DNA from: a virus
Virus record (IMG/VR): IMGVR_UViG_3300008117_000018
Location: 1 to 64,000 of that record
DNA length: 64,000 nt
Reading direction: 5' to 3' (one strand)
Made by a program: the position numbers and the translations under genes. The notes under the pieces are model-generated. The model saw only the letters and a list, made by a program, of their open reading frames with translations, was not told where the DNA came from and searched no databases. Positions 33,473-40,884 of this stretch are shown here, in pieces (the first letter of the stretch is position 1; each line of letters opens with the position of its first letter).

Positions 33473-34039
33473 TTTTGAGTAAGTTACTAATCCACCTAAT
33501 TTTTTTTTCTCTAAAATTATTTCTTCAGTATTTATATTTGATTTTTGGAAATCTCTAATTAATTTATAAAGCCTTCTATTTACTAATCGCAATTGACCAG
33601 ATATATCTTGTGTAGTATAGATTTTAGTTGAATTTGAATTCAGCCTCTCAAATTTGGAATTTACAGGAACTAATATCATTTCACTTTTTTCTAAAAATTG
33701 ATAAGAACACTTATTTGATTTTAAAATATTTCTATTTTTAGAAAATAAATTTTGAGATATATCGAACTTGAAAAAAGGCAAATAACTTCTATAGAAAGTC
33801 CGACCAGCATTAATATTAATAAATTTATGATTGGATATATCAGATACACTTATGTCAAATAACTTACAACTTTCTTCATAAAACTCTCTGACACAAGTTT
33901 TTTCAATACTTTCCCCAAAGTCACATTTTCCACCAGCATCTGATAAAACTCCTCTTTTTGAACCAAATGTTAAAAAGTATAAGTCGTCATTTATCTTAAC
34001 AATTGGTAATATACCACCACCTGAGAATTTAGTATTCAT
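33470..34039 (-). CDS. Nudix hydrolase (no targeting-like N-terminus)
   Basis: A 189-residue protein with Nudix box GKCDFGESIEKTCVREFYEE (about residues 37-56), which keeps the catalytic REFYEE core. The N-terminus (MNTKFSGGGILPIVK) begins directly in the fold, so this copy is probably cytoplasmic in infected cells, unlike the Nudix protein at 30007. Possible substrates are ADP-ribose, NADH or NTP derivatives. It is divergently arranged from the ligase gene at 34077. Confidence 0.75.
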   Translation of the reverse strand: MNTKFSGGGILPIVKINDDLYFLTFGSKRGVLSDAGGKCDFGESIEKTCVREFYEESCKLFDISVSDISNHKFININAGRTFYRSYLPFFKFDISQNLFSKNRNILKSNKCSYQFLEKSEMILVPVNSKFERLNSNSTKIYTTQDISGQLRLVNRRLYKLIRDFQKSNINTEEIILEKKKLGGLVTYSK

Positions 34040-34061
34040 AATTCAAATATACAAAAAAATA

Positions 34062-34072
34062 TTTAATATATA
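34062..34072 (+). promoter_or_regulatory. TTTAATATATA promoter-like motif
   Basis: Exact motif; four bases separate it from the ATG of the ligase-like gene at 34077. Confidence 0.5.
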
Positions 34073-34076
34073 TAAT

Positions 34077-35135
34077 ATGATTATAAAGAAATTTTCAGAA
34101 TTCAAATTAATATTAGAGAATACAGTAAGTCCTACTAGATTTAGAAACGCGAGTGTAGGTGATATAGTTGATTTTGTAGACCAATTTTTATACAATTCTA
34201 AAAATATAGATATAACCGAAAAAATAGCTGGACAACATCTTACCGTAACAATTAAAGATAATTTTGTCATGGTAAATACAAAAGACCAAATTTTATCAGG
34301 GCAATCTGGAAGAAATGCATCACACTCAAGATGGGGATCAGACATCACTAGACCACTCATAGACATAATTGCCAACCAAAAGTTACCAGATCAAACTTGG
34401 GGATTTGAGATACTAAATCCTCGTTCTAATCACGATTACATACAATATAAAAATGTAGATAAAATATACATTGAATACACTGGTAATCTATCTGAGGAGC
34501 TGGCAGAAGAAATAAGAAAAAAATTAAATACAGGAATAAAACTATTGACAAAAAAAGATATCAAAATTAATATCAATAAAAATCAAGCCTTTGAAGATTT
34601 CAAAAAAGTTTGGGAAGGTGGTTTAAGAAATGAATTCATATCAATGACTTTTAAAGACGATTATAAAGTAGGTAAACTAAAAGATATGATAGGTGATTTA
34701 CTAGATGAAGTAATTGTGTCTGTAGTTGATAAAGTATCACCAATTGAAGGAATTGTTATAGGAACTTCAACACCTATAAAACTACAAACTAATAAATTTT
34801 TAAAAATTCAACGAGTTCAAATGCCAATGTATTCAGTATTCAAAATTAGCAGACATGAAATTGACCAAGTAATGAATAACCCTACTACCTCTTTTGAACA
34901 ATTGAAAAATAAATTTGGCTTAAGATTAGACTCAATATATAGACAAAATCTGAGATATAGTTTATACGAAACTTTAAAATATTATCTTCAACAAAATGCT
35001 AAACTTGAAGGAACAGACACTTCTAAATACAAAAGATGGTTGTCAAGCGAAGAGTCAGAGAGTATGCTAAGAAAATTAACTCAACAAAATTGTAAAGAAA
35101 TATATTTAGAACTTTACAATAAAGTCAATTCTTAG
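34077..35135 (+). CDS. ATP-dependent RNA/DNA ligase-like protein with capsid-targeting-like N-terminus
   Basis: A 352-residue nucleotidyltransferase. Start MIIKKFSEFKLILEN carries the signal, with a possible cut after ILE. Ligase motifs are in order: motif I TEKIAGQHL with Lys49 as the likely AMP-accepting residue, motif III WGFEILNP (about 115-122), motif IV PIEGIVIG and motif V FLKIQ (about residues 230-245). A C-terminal helical domain follows. It would seal or adenylylate nucleic-acid ends. Compare the paralogue-like protein at 13946, which lacks the lysine. A TTTAATATATA element ends five bases before the ATG. RNA or DNA preference cannot be told. Confidence 0.7.
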   Translation: MIIKKFSEFKLILENTVSPTRFRNASVGDIVDFVDQFLYNSKNIDITEKIAGQHLTVTIKDNFVMVNTKDQILSGQSGRNASHSRWGSDITRPLIDIIANQKLPDQTWGFEILNPRSNHDYIQYKNVDKIYIEYTGNLSEELAEEIRKKLNTGIKLLTKKDIKININKNQAFEDFKKVWEGGLRNEFISMTFKDDYKVGKLKDMIGDLLDEVIVSVVDKVSPIEGIVIGTSTPIKLQTNKFLKIQRVQMPMYSVFKISRHEIDQVMNNPTTSFEQLKNKFGLRLDSIYRQNLRYSLYETLKYYLQQNAKLEGTDTSKYKRWLSSEESESMLRKLTQQNCKEIYLELYNKVNS

Positions 35136-35464
35136 TCTAATAAATTATCTAAATTAAAATCTCTGTAGACTTGTTTAGTAATATCACCTAAACCAGTATC
35201 AATCAATTTATCAAAATTTGAGTCTGTTGTATCAAATTCGTAGTCTTTTAGAGTTTCTAAATTTTTATTATACCACATATAAAAGAAATCACAGGTAGTC
35301 TCAACTATATCTTCAAATGATGGTTCTAAAAACGAATCATATCCACAAAATAGAATTCTAAAATCCAATGGTCGTTCAGTGTCATAAATAATATCAATTG
35401 ATTTATTCCAATTTAAATTTATTGTAAAACCTAACTTTTCAATTCTATCTAAATGTTCAATCAT
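35132..35464 (-). CDS. Hypothetical protein
   Basis: A 110-residue acidic protein with aromatic-rich stretches (DIVETTCDFFYMWYNKNLE). No domain is recognised. It overlaps the ligase stop by four bases and its own start lies 8 bases inside the gene at 35457, so it belongs to a compact minus-strand unit with the Dam-like methyltransferase. Confidence 0.45.
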   Translation of the reverse strand: MIEHLDRIEKLGFTINLNWNKSIDIIYDTERPLDFRILFCGYDSFLEPSFEDIVETTCDFFYMWYNKNLETLKDYEFDTTDSNFDKLIDTGLGDITKQVYRDFNLDNLLD

Positions 35465-35687
35465 TTTTAAGTACTTTATTAAGTTTATATTCTCTTTTAT
35501 CTTCTAATTCAATCGGCTCAACTATTAATTCACCATTTGATATTTTTATTTCCCATTTATTACCGGTTACATCATCTAAGAGCGCTAATTTAGTTATGAC
35601 ACAATATCCATCTGGCTCTATTCTAAGAACAGAATCACCAGATGAACTATTCACATTAAATACATTAGGTTGAAGTTTAACAGCCAT
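35457..35687 (-). CDS. Hypothetical small beta-rich protein
   Basis: A 76-residue protein, predicted mostly beta-strand (VLRIEPDGYCVITKLALLDD, then WEIKISNGELIVEPIEL). Its start codon abuts the stop of the Dam-like gene. Composition suggests a small structural or adaptor protein. No family recognised. Confidence 0.4.
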   Translation of the reverse strand: MAVKLQPNVFNVNSSSGDSVLRIEPDGYCVITKLALLDDVTGNKWEIKISNGELIVEPIELEDKREYKLNKVLKND

Positions 35688-36628
35688 TATAGTTTAATAC
35701 CAGTTTTAGGATCATAATTCATAATCAACAACTCAACACCTTTAGCTTGTTCAGTTTTAAGTTCGGAATTATTTCCACCATGAGCAGAGCTTCTGAAAAC
35801 CTCTTTCTCAGTCCAAACGTATTTATCTTTAGGTAATAACTCTTCTAAAAGTGGAAAATAATAATAAGAAAGAGACCAACGACACTTTGTTTTTTTAAGT
35901 AATTCTAATAACCTTCTATGAGAAGCTGGACCAAATACACCTTCTTTGTCAGCTCCATACCAAAAAAGTCTTTTAGCATCGTCCTCTCCGTTCTCATCTG
36001 GTCTAAAATAAGGAGGATCTAAATAAAGATAAGTATCTTCCGCATCATATTTAGTAATCAACTCTTCAAAGTCAATATTTAAAAATTCAGTAATTGATTG
36101 TAATTTATGAGTATATTTATTTTTCTTCAATTTATCAATGAGAACTTCTAATTTAAGACGGTCTTTATCTTTTTTATAACCATTGAAACCAGCACCTCGT
36201 GGATAAACCGAATTATGAGCAGATGTAATAAGAAAAGCATAAATAGCCGCCTTTTCAAAATCTCCAATTTCAAAGTTCATATCATCCAAGAAATCATTCT
36301 TTTGGTAGTCCTTATAAATCTTTTTATAAAAGTCCCATTTTTTTAATGGTTCTGTTTCAGTTGTGTGTAATAAAGTATTTTTTAAATTTTCCAAATAAGG
36401 TAAAAACTCTTCAGGTTGTGATGAACACTTATATAAGTTCACCTGGTGTCGATTTTTATCATTATAGATAACTACATCAAATTTAAGTTGATCGTCGTCC
36501 ATATACGTTCCCATTGAACCAGAAAAAGGCTCTAAATATGTTTTTATTCCAGTTTTTGGAATTTTTGTATTGATTAACTCCTGAAATGCAGAGGAACTTT
36601 TACCTCCAAAATAACTTATTACTGCCAT
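35687..36628 (-). CDS. dam: Dam-like DNA N6-adenine methyltransferase
   Basis: A 313-residue enzyme of the D12/Dam class. The N-terminal YFGGKSS and the SAM site LEPFSGSMG (about residues 32-40) are followed by the catalytic motif LYLDPPYF (about 186-193). A C-terminal HGGNNSELK segment is also present. It would methylate adenine in a short motif such as GATC, protecting phage DNA from host restriction or marking it. Start MAVISYFGGKSS. The recognition site cannot be read from sequence. Confidence 0.82.
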   Translation of the reverse strand: MAVISYFGGKSSSAFQELINTKIPKTGIKTYLEPFSGSMGTYMDDDQLKFDVVIYNDKNRHQVNLYKCSSQPEEFLPYLENLKNTLLHTTETEPLKKWDFYKKIYKDYQKNDFLDDMNFEIGDFEKAAIYAFLITSAHNSVYPRGAGFNGYKKDKDRLKLEVLIDKLKKNKYTHKLQSITEFLNIDFEELITKYDAEDTYLYLDPPYFRPDENGEDDAKRLFWYGADKEGVFGPASHRRLLELLKKTKCRWSLSYYYFPLLEELLPKDKYVWTEKEVFRSSAHGGNNSELKTEQAKGVELLIMNYDPKTGIKL

Positions 36629-36637
36629 GTTTTATTT

Positions 36638-37123
36638 TTATTTTAATATTTGTTCTAATCCGGTTTTTTGTATGCCGTTGATTTCATCTCTTACTTTCAT
36701 TAATATTTTACCTAAATGATTTTCGCCTTTACCATTGAAGACGCCCCAAAAAGTATCTTTCCATAAATTGACCTCGACAATTTTAGCATCACCCGTCAAC
36801 TTTAGTAGTTCTGCGAGATTTTCGTCTTTGAATTTTTCTCTGATTGCAAAATTCATAATTTCAATTTTTTTTTCAGACCAATCTTTGCGAACTTTTATTT
36901 TTTGACCTATTTTTTTTACCACACCTGGTTCTTTTATTTTAGAAATCATTTCTCTAAAGTCAGCCGATGTATAATATTTTCCATTTAACATTTGATCCGA
37001 ATTAGATTTCATAGCAACATAAAAATGCTCAACTGTAGGATAGGTAATTCCCTGAAATTCAATTTTTGATTCATAAAAATTTGATAAAAAATAATATTTA
37101 CCTCTAAATTGCTCAATAGTCAT
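36638..37123 (-). CDS. NADAR-family protein (ADP-ribose / N-glycosidic bond hydrolase)
   Basis: A protein of about 161 residues. The ATG at 37123 (MTIEQFRGKYYFLSNFY) is chosen because the longer frame would begin inside the tmRNA terminator hairpin. The signature YYFLSNFYES...YPTVEHFYVAMKS and the C-terminal LWKDTFWGVFNGKGENHLGK define the NADAR (YbiA-like) family. Known members cleave N-glycosidic bonds in riboflavin intermediates or remove ADP-ribose from guanine bases, countering DarT-type toxins. In this phage an anti-toxin role, or turnover of products of its own ADP-ribosyltransferase, is plausible but inferred. Confidence 0.85.
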   Translation of the reverse strand: MTIEQFRGKYYFLSNFYESKIEFQGITYPTVEHFYVAMKSNSDQMLNGKYYTSADFREMISKIKEPGVVKKIGQKIKVRKDWSEKKIEIMNFAIREKFKDENLAELLKLTGDAKIVEVNLWKDTFWGVFNGKGENHLGKILMKVRDEINGIQKTGLEQILK

Positions 37124-37144
37124 ATTTATTATACTATATAAAAC

Positions 37145-37166
37145 AAAAAAGTCCACTTTTGTGGAC
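37145..37166 (-). terminator. Intrinsic terminator of the tmRNA gene
   Basis: Read on the minus strand: stem GTCCAC / GTGGAC with loop AAAA, followed by TTTTTTG. It starts eight bases after the tmRNA 3' end and matches a factor-independent terminator. Confidence 0.85.
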
Positions 37167-37173
37167 TTAATTT

Positions 37174-37551
37174 TAGTGGAGATGACGATGTACTGCCCAT
37201 CGTGTCTTCCCTAGTTAACAATAATTATTCATTCACAGGCTTAGAAAGTTTTTCGAAACTTACAAAATAGTTAGTTGAACAACCCATCACTCTAACAATT
37301 CTGGTTTCACATTTTTAACTGTGTGATTCAGCTGGAGAATTTTTTCGAAAGCTTAAAAGATTAAACTAAAGATAGCTCTTCTGCCTTAAGCATGTTGTTT
37401 TGTAACGCCGCTACTAAATCTTCACGGGATGCTACTTCATTTGTTTTGCCATTTACGACTTTTTGCCACCAAATTTATTAGTCGGTTACTTGACCATCCG
37501 ACACCTGCATAATCACCACTACTCTATGAATCTATACTAAAAAACATCCCC
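37174..37551 (-). ncRNA. ssrA: tmRNA (SsrA) with an atypical long tag
   Basis: Transfer-messenger RNA for ribosome rescue. The 5' end GGGGATG (37551-37545) pairs with 3' CATCTCC (37184-37178) as a seven-pair acceptor stem with G-U at the third pair, the alanine identity signal, followed by discriminator A and CTA. A six-pair T-stem (ACGATG/CATCGT) encloses a seven-base loop that lacks the usual TTCRANT. GTCGG/CCGAC gives a first pseudoknot stem; TGATTAT/ATAATTA extends helix P2. After AAAAAGTC the reading frame resumes at GTA 37456 and ends TAA 37361: VNGKTNEVASREDLVAAL, then QNNMLKAEELSLV (31 residues). It ends in SLV, not LAA. A host-type promoter lies upstream and a terminator downstream. 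SmpB must come from the host or elsewhere in the genome. Confidence 0.85.
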
Positions 37552-37576
37552 ATAGTTTATATTGTAATTATTTCTA

Positions 37577-37607
37577 CAAATGTATATATAATATTATAAA
37601 ATACAAA
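37577..37607 (-). promoter_or_regulatory. Bacteroidota-type sigma-A promoter for tmRNA
   Basis: On the minus strand, TTTG (37607-37604) is followed after 19 bases by TACATTTG (37584-37577), which fits the Bacteroidota consensus TTTG-N19-TAnnTTTG exactly. The tmRNA 5' end is 25 bases further on, leaving a short leader for RNase P to remove. Confidence 0.7.
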
Positions 37608-37612
37608 AAAGT

Positions 37613-38011
37613 TTAGATATTATCTTCATATTTAAAATATATGTCCATTCTACACTCACCAGCATTATATTGAGAGTTTGGCTTATCAAAGGCAACACCA
37701 GTTCCCCAATACTTCGTCTTCTCTGAACTATATAGAAACTTATTATCTTTTAAATAATCAGAAACGACACCTATAACATCACTAACTTCATTCCAAGTTA
37801 ATTCACGAGATTCTTTTTTAAGTTTAATTATTATATAATAACCATTAGGACCTTTTCTATTACCAACTTTTACAAATCGAGACTCACCTTCAATATTTTT
37901 AAAATTCAATTCTAATAAAATATCATTAACAATAGGAGTAATATCATTAATAATCTCACTAACATCAGAATCTATTGATTCAAAAAATTTAAAATCTGTT
38001 AAATATCTCAT
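37613..38011 (-). CDS. Hypothetical protein with capsid-targeting-like N-terminus
   Basis: A 132-residue protein starting MRYLTDFKFFESIDSD (possible cut FFE|S). The remainder alternates helices and strands (GYYIIIKLKKESRELTW, then YWGTGVAFDKPN) but matches nothing known. It is the last gene of a minus-strand series (40809 to 37613) of signal-bearing proteins, with only 3 bases to the next gene upstream. Confidence 0.5.
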   Translation of the reverse strand: MRYLTDFKFFESIDSDVSEIINDITPIVNDILLELNFKNIEGESRFVKVGNRKGPNGYYIIIKLKKESRELTWNEVSDVIGVVSDYLKDNKFLYSSEKTKYWGTGVAFDKPNSQYNAGECRMDIYFKYEDNI

Positions 38012-38014
38012 TAT

Positions 38015-38290
38015 TTAATTAAATACATCAGGAGAATCACCTTCTTCAGGTTCATATTCATCAGAGTCTAAACTCTTTATAATGTTTTCAACTTCTTCAT
38101 AAGAGTCATAATTTGTCCAAAGAGAACCTTTGCCAAACAATTCTTCAGCGTCTTCAGCATCTTTATAAGTTAGACCATCAGCCATCATTTTTGGAGTGAG
38201 TGCGAATATTCTAAAGTGGCTACCAACTCTATTTACAAAATATTTAACTTTATCGTTGTTAAAACTTTCAAATAATTTAATGTATTTCAT
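38015..38290 (-). CDS. Small acidic protein with capsid-targeting-like N-terminus
   Basis: A 91-residue protein starting MKYIKLFESFNNDK (possible cut LFE|S). After a short basic region (YFVNRVGSHFRIF) it becomes acidic toward the end (SDEYEPEEGDSPDVF). No known domain. It is spaced 3 and 12 bases from its neighbours, which carry the same type of N-terminus. Confidence 0.5.
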   Translation of the reverse strand: MKYIKLFESFNNDKVKYFVNRVGSHFRIFALTPKMMADGLTYKDAEDAEELFGKGSLWTNYDSYEEVENIIKSLDSDEYEPEEGDSPDVFN

Positions 38291-38302
38291 ATTATTTATT
38301 TT

Positions 38303-38872
38303 TTAGAAAGGCATTGTATCATCATCTAAGCCTTCATCTAAAGTAAAACCAAATGAAAGTATCCCACCACCAGATTTTGATTGCCAAATGTCAAATTCAG
38401 CATCATATTGAGCTAAAATATCTCTTTTAAGTTTGTTAGCGACTTCGAAAACTTTGATAACATTTCTTAATGTTTCCTTTTTAGCCATATGAACCTCTAT
38501 TACAATGTCTTCATTTCTTTTAGCGGTAATTTGCACATTATCAACTCCTGAATTTCTAAACATTTGACGAAGTAAATAAGTTAAATGCTGAACATCATCA
38601 TCTTCATCATCTTCATCATATCCATAATCATCATCATCATCATCATCAAACTTCGGATTTGATGATTTTTTTCCAGAATAGTATTTATCGTCTTCATCAT
38701 CATACCAATCATCATACTCACCATAATCTTTAGTAGAATCATCATCATACTCATAATCATCTTCTGGCCAACGTGCTTCATTTTTTTTATTAGCAGAAAG
38801 ACCATTGTTTAGATGACTAAATTCATCTTCTCTGATATTTTCTAAATATTTTATAAATGTTTTTATTTTCAT
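38303..38872 (-). CDS. Highly acidic protein with capsid-targeting-like N-terminus
   Basis: A 189-residue protein starting MKIKTFIKYLENIRED (possible cut YLE|N). Residues ~35-90 are a low-complexity Asp/Tyr/Glu tract (runs such as DDDDDDYGYDEDDEDDD), giving a very negative charge that could mimic DNA or bind basic proteins. The C-terminal ~95 residues are folded-looking (VQITAKRNEDIVIEVHMAKK). Function unknown. DNA mimicry is a hypothesis. Confidence 0.5.
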   Translation of the reverse strand: MKIKTFIKYLENIREDEFSHLNNGLSANKKNEARWPEDDYEYDDDSTKDYGEYDDWYDDEDDKYYSGKKSSNPKFDDDDDDDYGYDEDDEDDDVQHLTYLLRQMFRNSGVDNVQITAKRNEDIVIEVHMAKKETLRNVIKVFEVANKLKRDILAQYDAEFDIWQSKSGGGILSFGFTLDEGLDDDTMPF

Positions 38873-38873
38873 A

Positions 38874-40409
38874 TTATTTCAATTCTATTTTAAAATATGT
38901 CTCATCAAAGAATCCTAAATCCTCTATTTTATATTTGTTTAATATTGTTTGTACTCTAATTAGAGCATCATAAATTTCACCCATATCGGTTTCTTCTAAG
39001 TCTAAACTAACAAAGATTCTATCATCTTTACCAACAACTTTAACATCAATTCCAAAGACATTCTTTTTTATCTCATTAATCATGCTTTTATGCTTAGCAA
39101 ATAACTCTTCATTATAACCAACTTTTCTTTTAATTGGAAGTTTATTCCAATCAACTTTTACCGAAGCTTCAGCTAATCTTTTAAGGTAAGAAATATTTTG
39201 CATTTCTGTTCCTCTATGTTCATTATAATAACCAACTGATATATTTGTACATTCTGGTATGTCCTCCATTAATGACGCGGAATCTGTATAAACACCAGTT
39301 GGATCTAATGATAAATTTAATCCATTTTTATTATATTCATCACACAAAGCCTGACCAAATTCGTTAGAACAACATTGTCTACCTAATTGATGTGTTATAA
39401 CAGATGTTGTCCTTCTTCTATCAAAAGAAACACAAGCTTTTACATCAGTTAGATAATCACATCTATCATAAATAGATGAAAGAGCATTAGAACCAATACC
39501 ACCTCTCTCTTCACCAATAAAGAAGTAATAAATACCTGGAACATTATTAGCCATCATATATAACATAACAGCAGTACCAGCTTTATCATCAGCGCCTAAT
39601 ATTGAAGAGCCGTCGGTATAGATATGTTCATCACCAGTTCCACTTTTTATCAATCTAAATGAATAACCTTCTTCAACTACTCGACCATTGACTTGAAATA
39701 ATTTTGTCGTTTTTTGTTCTCTATCAGCCGTATCTAAATGACAAGTAAACATTATTGTTGGTTTTTCAGAACCAATTATTTTATAATAATTTCCAACTTG
39801 GTCTCTCTCAAGAGATGGTAAAAATTTTAAAACTTCCTTTTCATGTCTACAATCATCAAAATGTGGATATGTTTTTGTAGTTAATGAAAGAAAAGTTGCT
39901 TTAACATCTTTAGGATTATACGAAAACTCAGGAACCTTTATTCTTTGAGCTGAGGTAATTGATTCATCGCCAATATTATCAGATGTCATATCATTATATT
40001 GATATATGAATGACTTAATTTCATCTTCTGTTAATAATCCTGGCCAATAATATCTGAAAAATTTACCAATCTTCATATCAAATTTTTTACCACCAATAGT
40101 TACTTCAAAACAATAAGGTTTATTAGAAATAGTCACATCAGTTATACCTAAACCATTCTGGTACTTAGAATCAGACTCACCTAACCAAAGCATCTCAAAA
40201 GCAAGATAACTATCATTGTCTTCCATTTTTTTAAGAACTTTCTCTAATTCAGAAGATATTTTTATTCTAGCAGATCTATCAACATTTTTTGATTCATCAA
40301 AGACATCTTCTTTGCTTTTGTAACCACCACTTGGTTTGTAATCTTTAGCCTGGTCAACTACACTTTGTGTACCAGCTTCAAATATTTGACTATATTTTAA
40401 TAAATTCAT
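38874..40409 (-). CDS. M20/M28/M42-type metallopeptidase with capsid-targeting-like N-terminus (long paralogue)
   Basis: A 511-residue protein starting MNLLKYSQIFEAGTQ (possible cut IFE|A). Residues ~1-175 form an extra N-terminal region; about 180-440 are the peptidase core with FTCHLDT, GADDKAG, FIGEERGG, SFDRRRTT and GYYNEHRGTE supplying the metal ligands; the last 70 residues form the same small domain as in the paralogue at 2629-3699. The presence of a targeting-like segment on one copy only suggests one peptidase travels in the virion and the other is made in the cell. TTTAATATATA (40414-40424, minus strand) precedes the ATG. Confidence 0.8.
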   Translation of the reverse strand: MNLLKYSQIFEAGTQSVVDQAKDYKPSGGYKSKEDVFDESKNVDRSARIKISSELEKVLKKMEDNDSYLAFEMLWLGESDSKYQNGLGITDVTISNKPYCFEVTIGGKKFDMKIGKFFRYYWPGLLTEDEIKSFIYQYNDMTSDNIGDESITSAQRIKVPEFSYNPKDVKATFLSLTTKTYPHFDDCRHEKEVLKFLPSLERDQVGNYYKIIGSEKPTIMFTCHLDTADREQKTTKLFQVNGRVVEEGYSFRLIKSGTGDEHIYTDGSSILGADDKAGTAVMLYMMANNVPGIYYFFIGEERGGIGSNALSSIYDRCDYLTDVKACVSFDRRRTTSVITHQLGRQCCSNEFGQALCDEYNKNGLNLSLDPTGVYTDSASLMEDIPECTNISVGYYNEHRGTEMQNISYLKRLAEASVKVDWNKLPIKRKVGYNEELFAKHKSMINEIKKNVFGIDVKVVGKDDRIFVSLDLEETDMGEIYDALIRVQTILNKYKIEDLGFFDETYFKIELK

Positions 40410-40413
40410 AATG

Positions 40414-40424
40414 TATATATTAAA
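40414..40424 (-). promoter_or_regulatory. TTTAATATATA promoter-like motif
   Basis: Exact minus-strand motif; four bases separate it from the start of the long peptidase gene (40409). Confidence 0.5.
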
Positions 40425-40425
40425 T

Positions 40426-40809
40426 TCAAATTGTTATTTCTTCTGAATTTAGATAATCAACTTTTACTTGACCATCATTCATATTTGGCTCCTTCTTAAC
40501 AAACTTTCTTTGACAATATACAACTTTTACAGATGGCTCTTTAGCAGCTTTGCTATTTTTTTTAGCTAATTCCGCAGCATATTTCAATATCTCAGGTGTT
40601 GGTAAATTTTCTCTGACTCTAATTACAACATGGCTTCCAGGAACGCCTTTGACATGCATCCATATATCTTCATCTTCTGCTGTATTAAAGGTTAAAAAGT
40701 CATTAGATTTAGCGTCTCGACCAACCATTATTAAATAACCATCAACTTCTATTTTTTTGATGTCAGGAAATTTAACTTTTTTTGATTCAAAATATTTTAA
40801 ATATTTCAT
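40426..40809 (-). CDS. NFACT-R domain protein with capsid-targeting-like N-terminus
   Basis: A 127-residue protein that is essentially one NFACT-R (DUF814) domain, the domain that ends RqcH/Tae2/NEMF, the factors that bind obstructed large ribosomal subunits. Visible signatures: GYLIMVGRDAKSNDFLTF, DIWMHVKGVPGSHVVIRV and YAAELAKKNSKA. It lacks the RqcH NFACT-N, HhH and coiled-coil parts. The N-terminus MKYLKYFESKK fits the capsid signal (YFE|S). It may bind nucleic acid or ribosomes and interfere with host quality control; that role is inference. Confidence 0.75.
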   Translation of the reverse strand: MKYLKYFESKKVKFPDIKKIEVDGYLIMVGRDAKSNDFLTFNTAEDEDIWMHVKGVPGSHVVIRVRENLPTPEILKYAAELAKKNSKAAKEPSVKVVYCQRKFVKKEPNMNDGQVKVDYLNSEEITI

Positions 40810-40814
40810 ATACT

Positions 40815-40824
40815 TATATATTAA
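40815..40824 (-). promoter_or_regulatory. TTAATATATA promoter-like motif
   Basis: Minus-strand TTAATATATA just before the NFACT-R gene (start 40809). Confidence 0.45.
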
Positions 40825-40835
40825 TTTATATAAAA

Positions 40836-40866
40836 CAAAAAAAGACCCATTAAGGGTCTTTTTTTG
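40836..40866. terminator. Bidirectional intrinsic terminator downstream of the capsid gene
   Basis: Stem AAAGACCC / GGGTCTTT (40841-40848 with 40854-40861), five-base loop, A-run before and T-run after. It lies after the stop of the capsid gene (minus strand). Confidence 0.85.
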
Positions 40867-40884
40867 TTAATATTTAAACTATTT

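Noticed and set aside
37124-37156. N-terminal extension of the NADAR protein (MDFFVLYSIIN)
   Set aside because: It would be encoded by the tmRNA terminator region; the ATG at 37123 begins at the conserved family start.
38581-38805. Minus-strand Met-rich frame
   Set aside because: Out-of-frame reading of the Asp-codon tract in the acidic protein.
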